DNA of 64,000 bases from Phenylobacterium sp. J426 (GTDB taxonomy: Bacteria > Pseudomonadota > Alphaproteobacteria > Caulobacterales > Caulobacteraceae). The stretch is from assembly GCF_024699945.1 (NCBI RefSeq), contig NZ_JAJOMY010000001.1, positions 62,001 to 126,000 on the forward strand, given 5' to 3'. The notes under the pieces were generated by a model, which worked only from the letters and a program-made list of their open reading frames with translations, ran no database searches and was not told where the DNA came from. Positions 63,699 through 64,000 of this stretch are shown piece by piece; position 1 is the first letter of the stretch, and the number at the start of each line of letters is the position of its first letter. Made by a program: the position numbers and the translations under genes.

Positions 63699-64000
63699 GT
63701 GTTTCGTCTGTCCGCCATGGCCGCCGCGGCCCTGTTGCTCGCGGCCTGCCAGCCCAAGCCCGAGGCCCAGTACACTGGCCTCGACATGCAGGAGCTCATG
63801 GTTCACGTCGTGGATCCGGCGGCCTTCCAGTTCTGGCGCGGCTCGGGCTTCGAGCTCACGGAAGACGGCGAGCGCGACCTGTCGCCGACGACCGAGGAGG
63901 GCTGGAAGGTCGTCGAGGACGGCGCCGCCACCGTCGCCGAGGCCGGCAATCTGCTGATGCTCCCCCGGCCGCGCCCGCGAACCGCAGGCCGAGTGGAACA
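63699..64000 (+). CDS. Lipoprotein, cut by window end (frame break at 63962-63966)
   Basis: From GTG 63699 with GGGGGAA upstream. The lipobox LLLAACQPKPEAQ is clear. The body reads YTGLDMQELMVHVVDPAAFQF, then EEGWKVVEDGAATVAEAGNLL. A run of five C at 63962-63966 appears to hold one extra base: removing it gives MLPGRAREPQAEWN. The C-terminus lies outside the window. A small periplasmic protein of unknown function, possibly of the cytochrome c-like type. Confidence 0.6.
   Translation, partial: MFRLSAMAAAALLLAACQPKPEAQYTGLDMQELMVHVVDPAAFQFWRGSGFELTEDGERDLSPTTEEGWKVVEDGAATVAEAGNLLMLPRPRPRTAGRVE

Noticed and set aside
1-64000. Search for insertion sequences, prophage, integrase, rRNA and riboswitches
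   Set aside because: No transposase, integrase or phage motifs, terminal inverted repeats or rRNA stretches were seen by reading. Weak elements could be missed without a search tool.

Overview
This is a high-GC, densely packed bacterial chromosome segment. The TonB-dependent receptors, ECF sigma system, fused MrpAB antiporter subunit, quinohaemoprotein and general gene content suggest an alphaproteobacterium, most likely Caulobacterales (Caulobacter/Phenylobacterium-like). That placement is inferred from protein style, not from a marker gene. I see no insertion sequence, prophage, CRISPR array, rRNA or origin. One tRNA is present.

Layout. (1) 0-10.5 kb: a DUF885 hydrolase and an M24 Xaa-Pro peptidase; a class IV aminotransferase overlapping a sulfotransferase-like P-loop gene; and a five-gene minus-strand operon (TonB receptor, secreted zinc peptidase, two related PepSY membrane proteins, HutC-type GntR regulator). 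A sequence matching the HutC-subfamily operator pattern lies upstream of the receptor. (2) 11-16.3 kb: a copper locus (CusF-like, CopB, CopA, DUF411) with a CnrY-CnrX-CnrH-type transmembrane sigma-factor switch. Two promoters carry an identical bipartite motif and a third carries a related one. (3) 16.3-23.7 kb: mobA, a lipoprotein alpha/beta hydrolase, an HD protein, a TesA-type esterase divergent from a YbbA/YbbP-type ABC transporter, and a class V aminotransferase. (4) 23.8-46.2 kb: a stress or low-oxygen type block with universal stress proteins (one as two C-terminal domains of a P-type ATPase), a six-gene Mrp antiporter operon, a beta-CASP nuclease, a divergent phosphoketolase-like enzyme, a Na/Ca exchanger, an AI-2E family protein, an FdhF/YdeP-type molybdoenzyme and fdhD. 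FNR/FixK-like boxes precede three of the usp transcription units. (5) 46.4-59.6 kb: a probable periplasmic oxidation or catabolic cluster: cytochrome c, DUF1592-type protein, DUF1552 protein, an unrecognised exported protein, an exported VOC protein, two TetR regulators, a TonB receptor, an amidohydrolase and a PQQ quinohaemoprotein dehydrogenase. Two divergent promoters share the inverted repeat ATTG-N10-CAAT. (6) 59.6-64 kb: tRNA-Ile2(CAU), SIMPL protein, small lipoprotein, panD, class C beta-lactamase-like hydrolase and small proteins, ending in a lipoprotein cut by the window edge.

Sequence quality matters here. About 21 single-base frame breaks affect 16 otherwise intact genes, mostly in G or C runs of 4-7 bases. 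They look like uncorrected indels rather than pseudogenes. Affected genes are annotated below as single restored genes, with the break position given.
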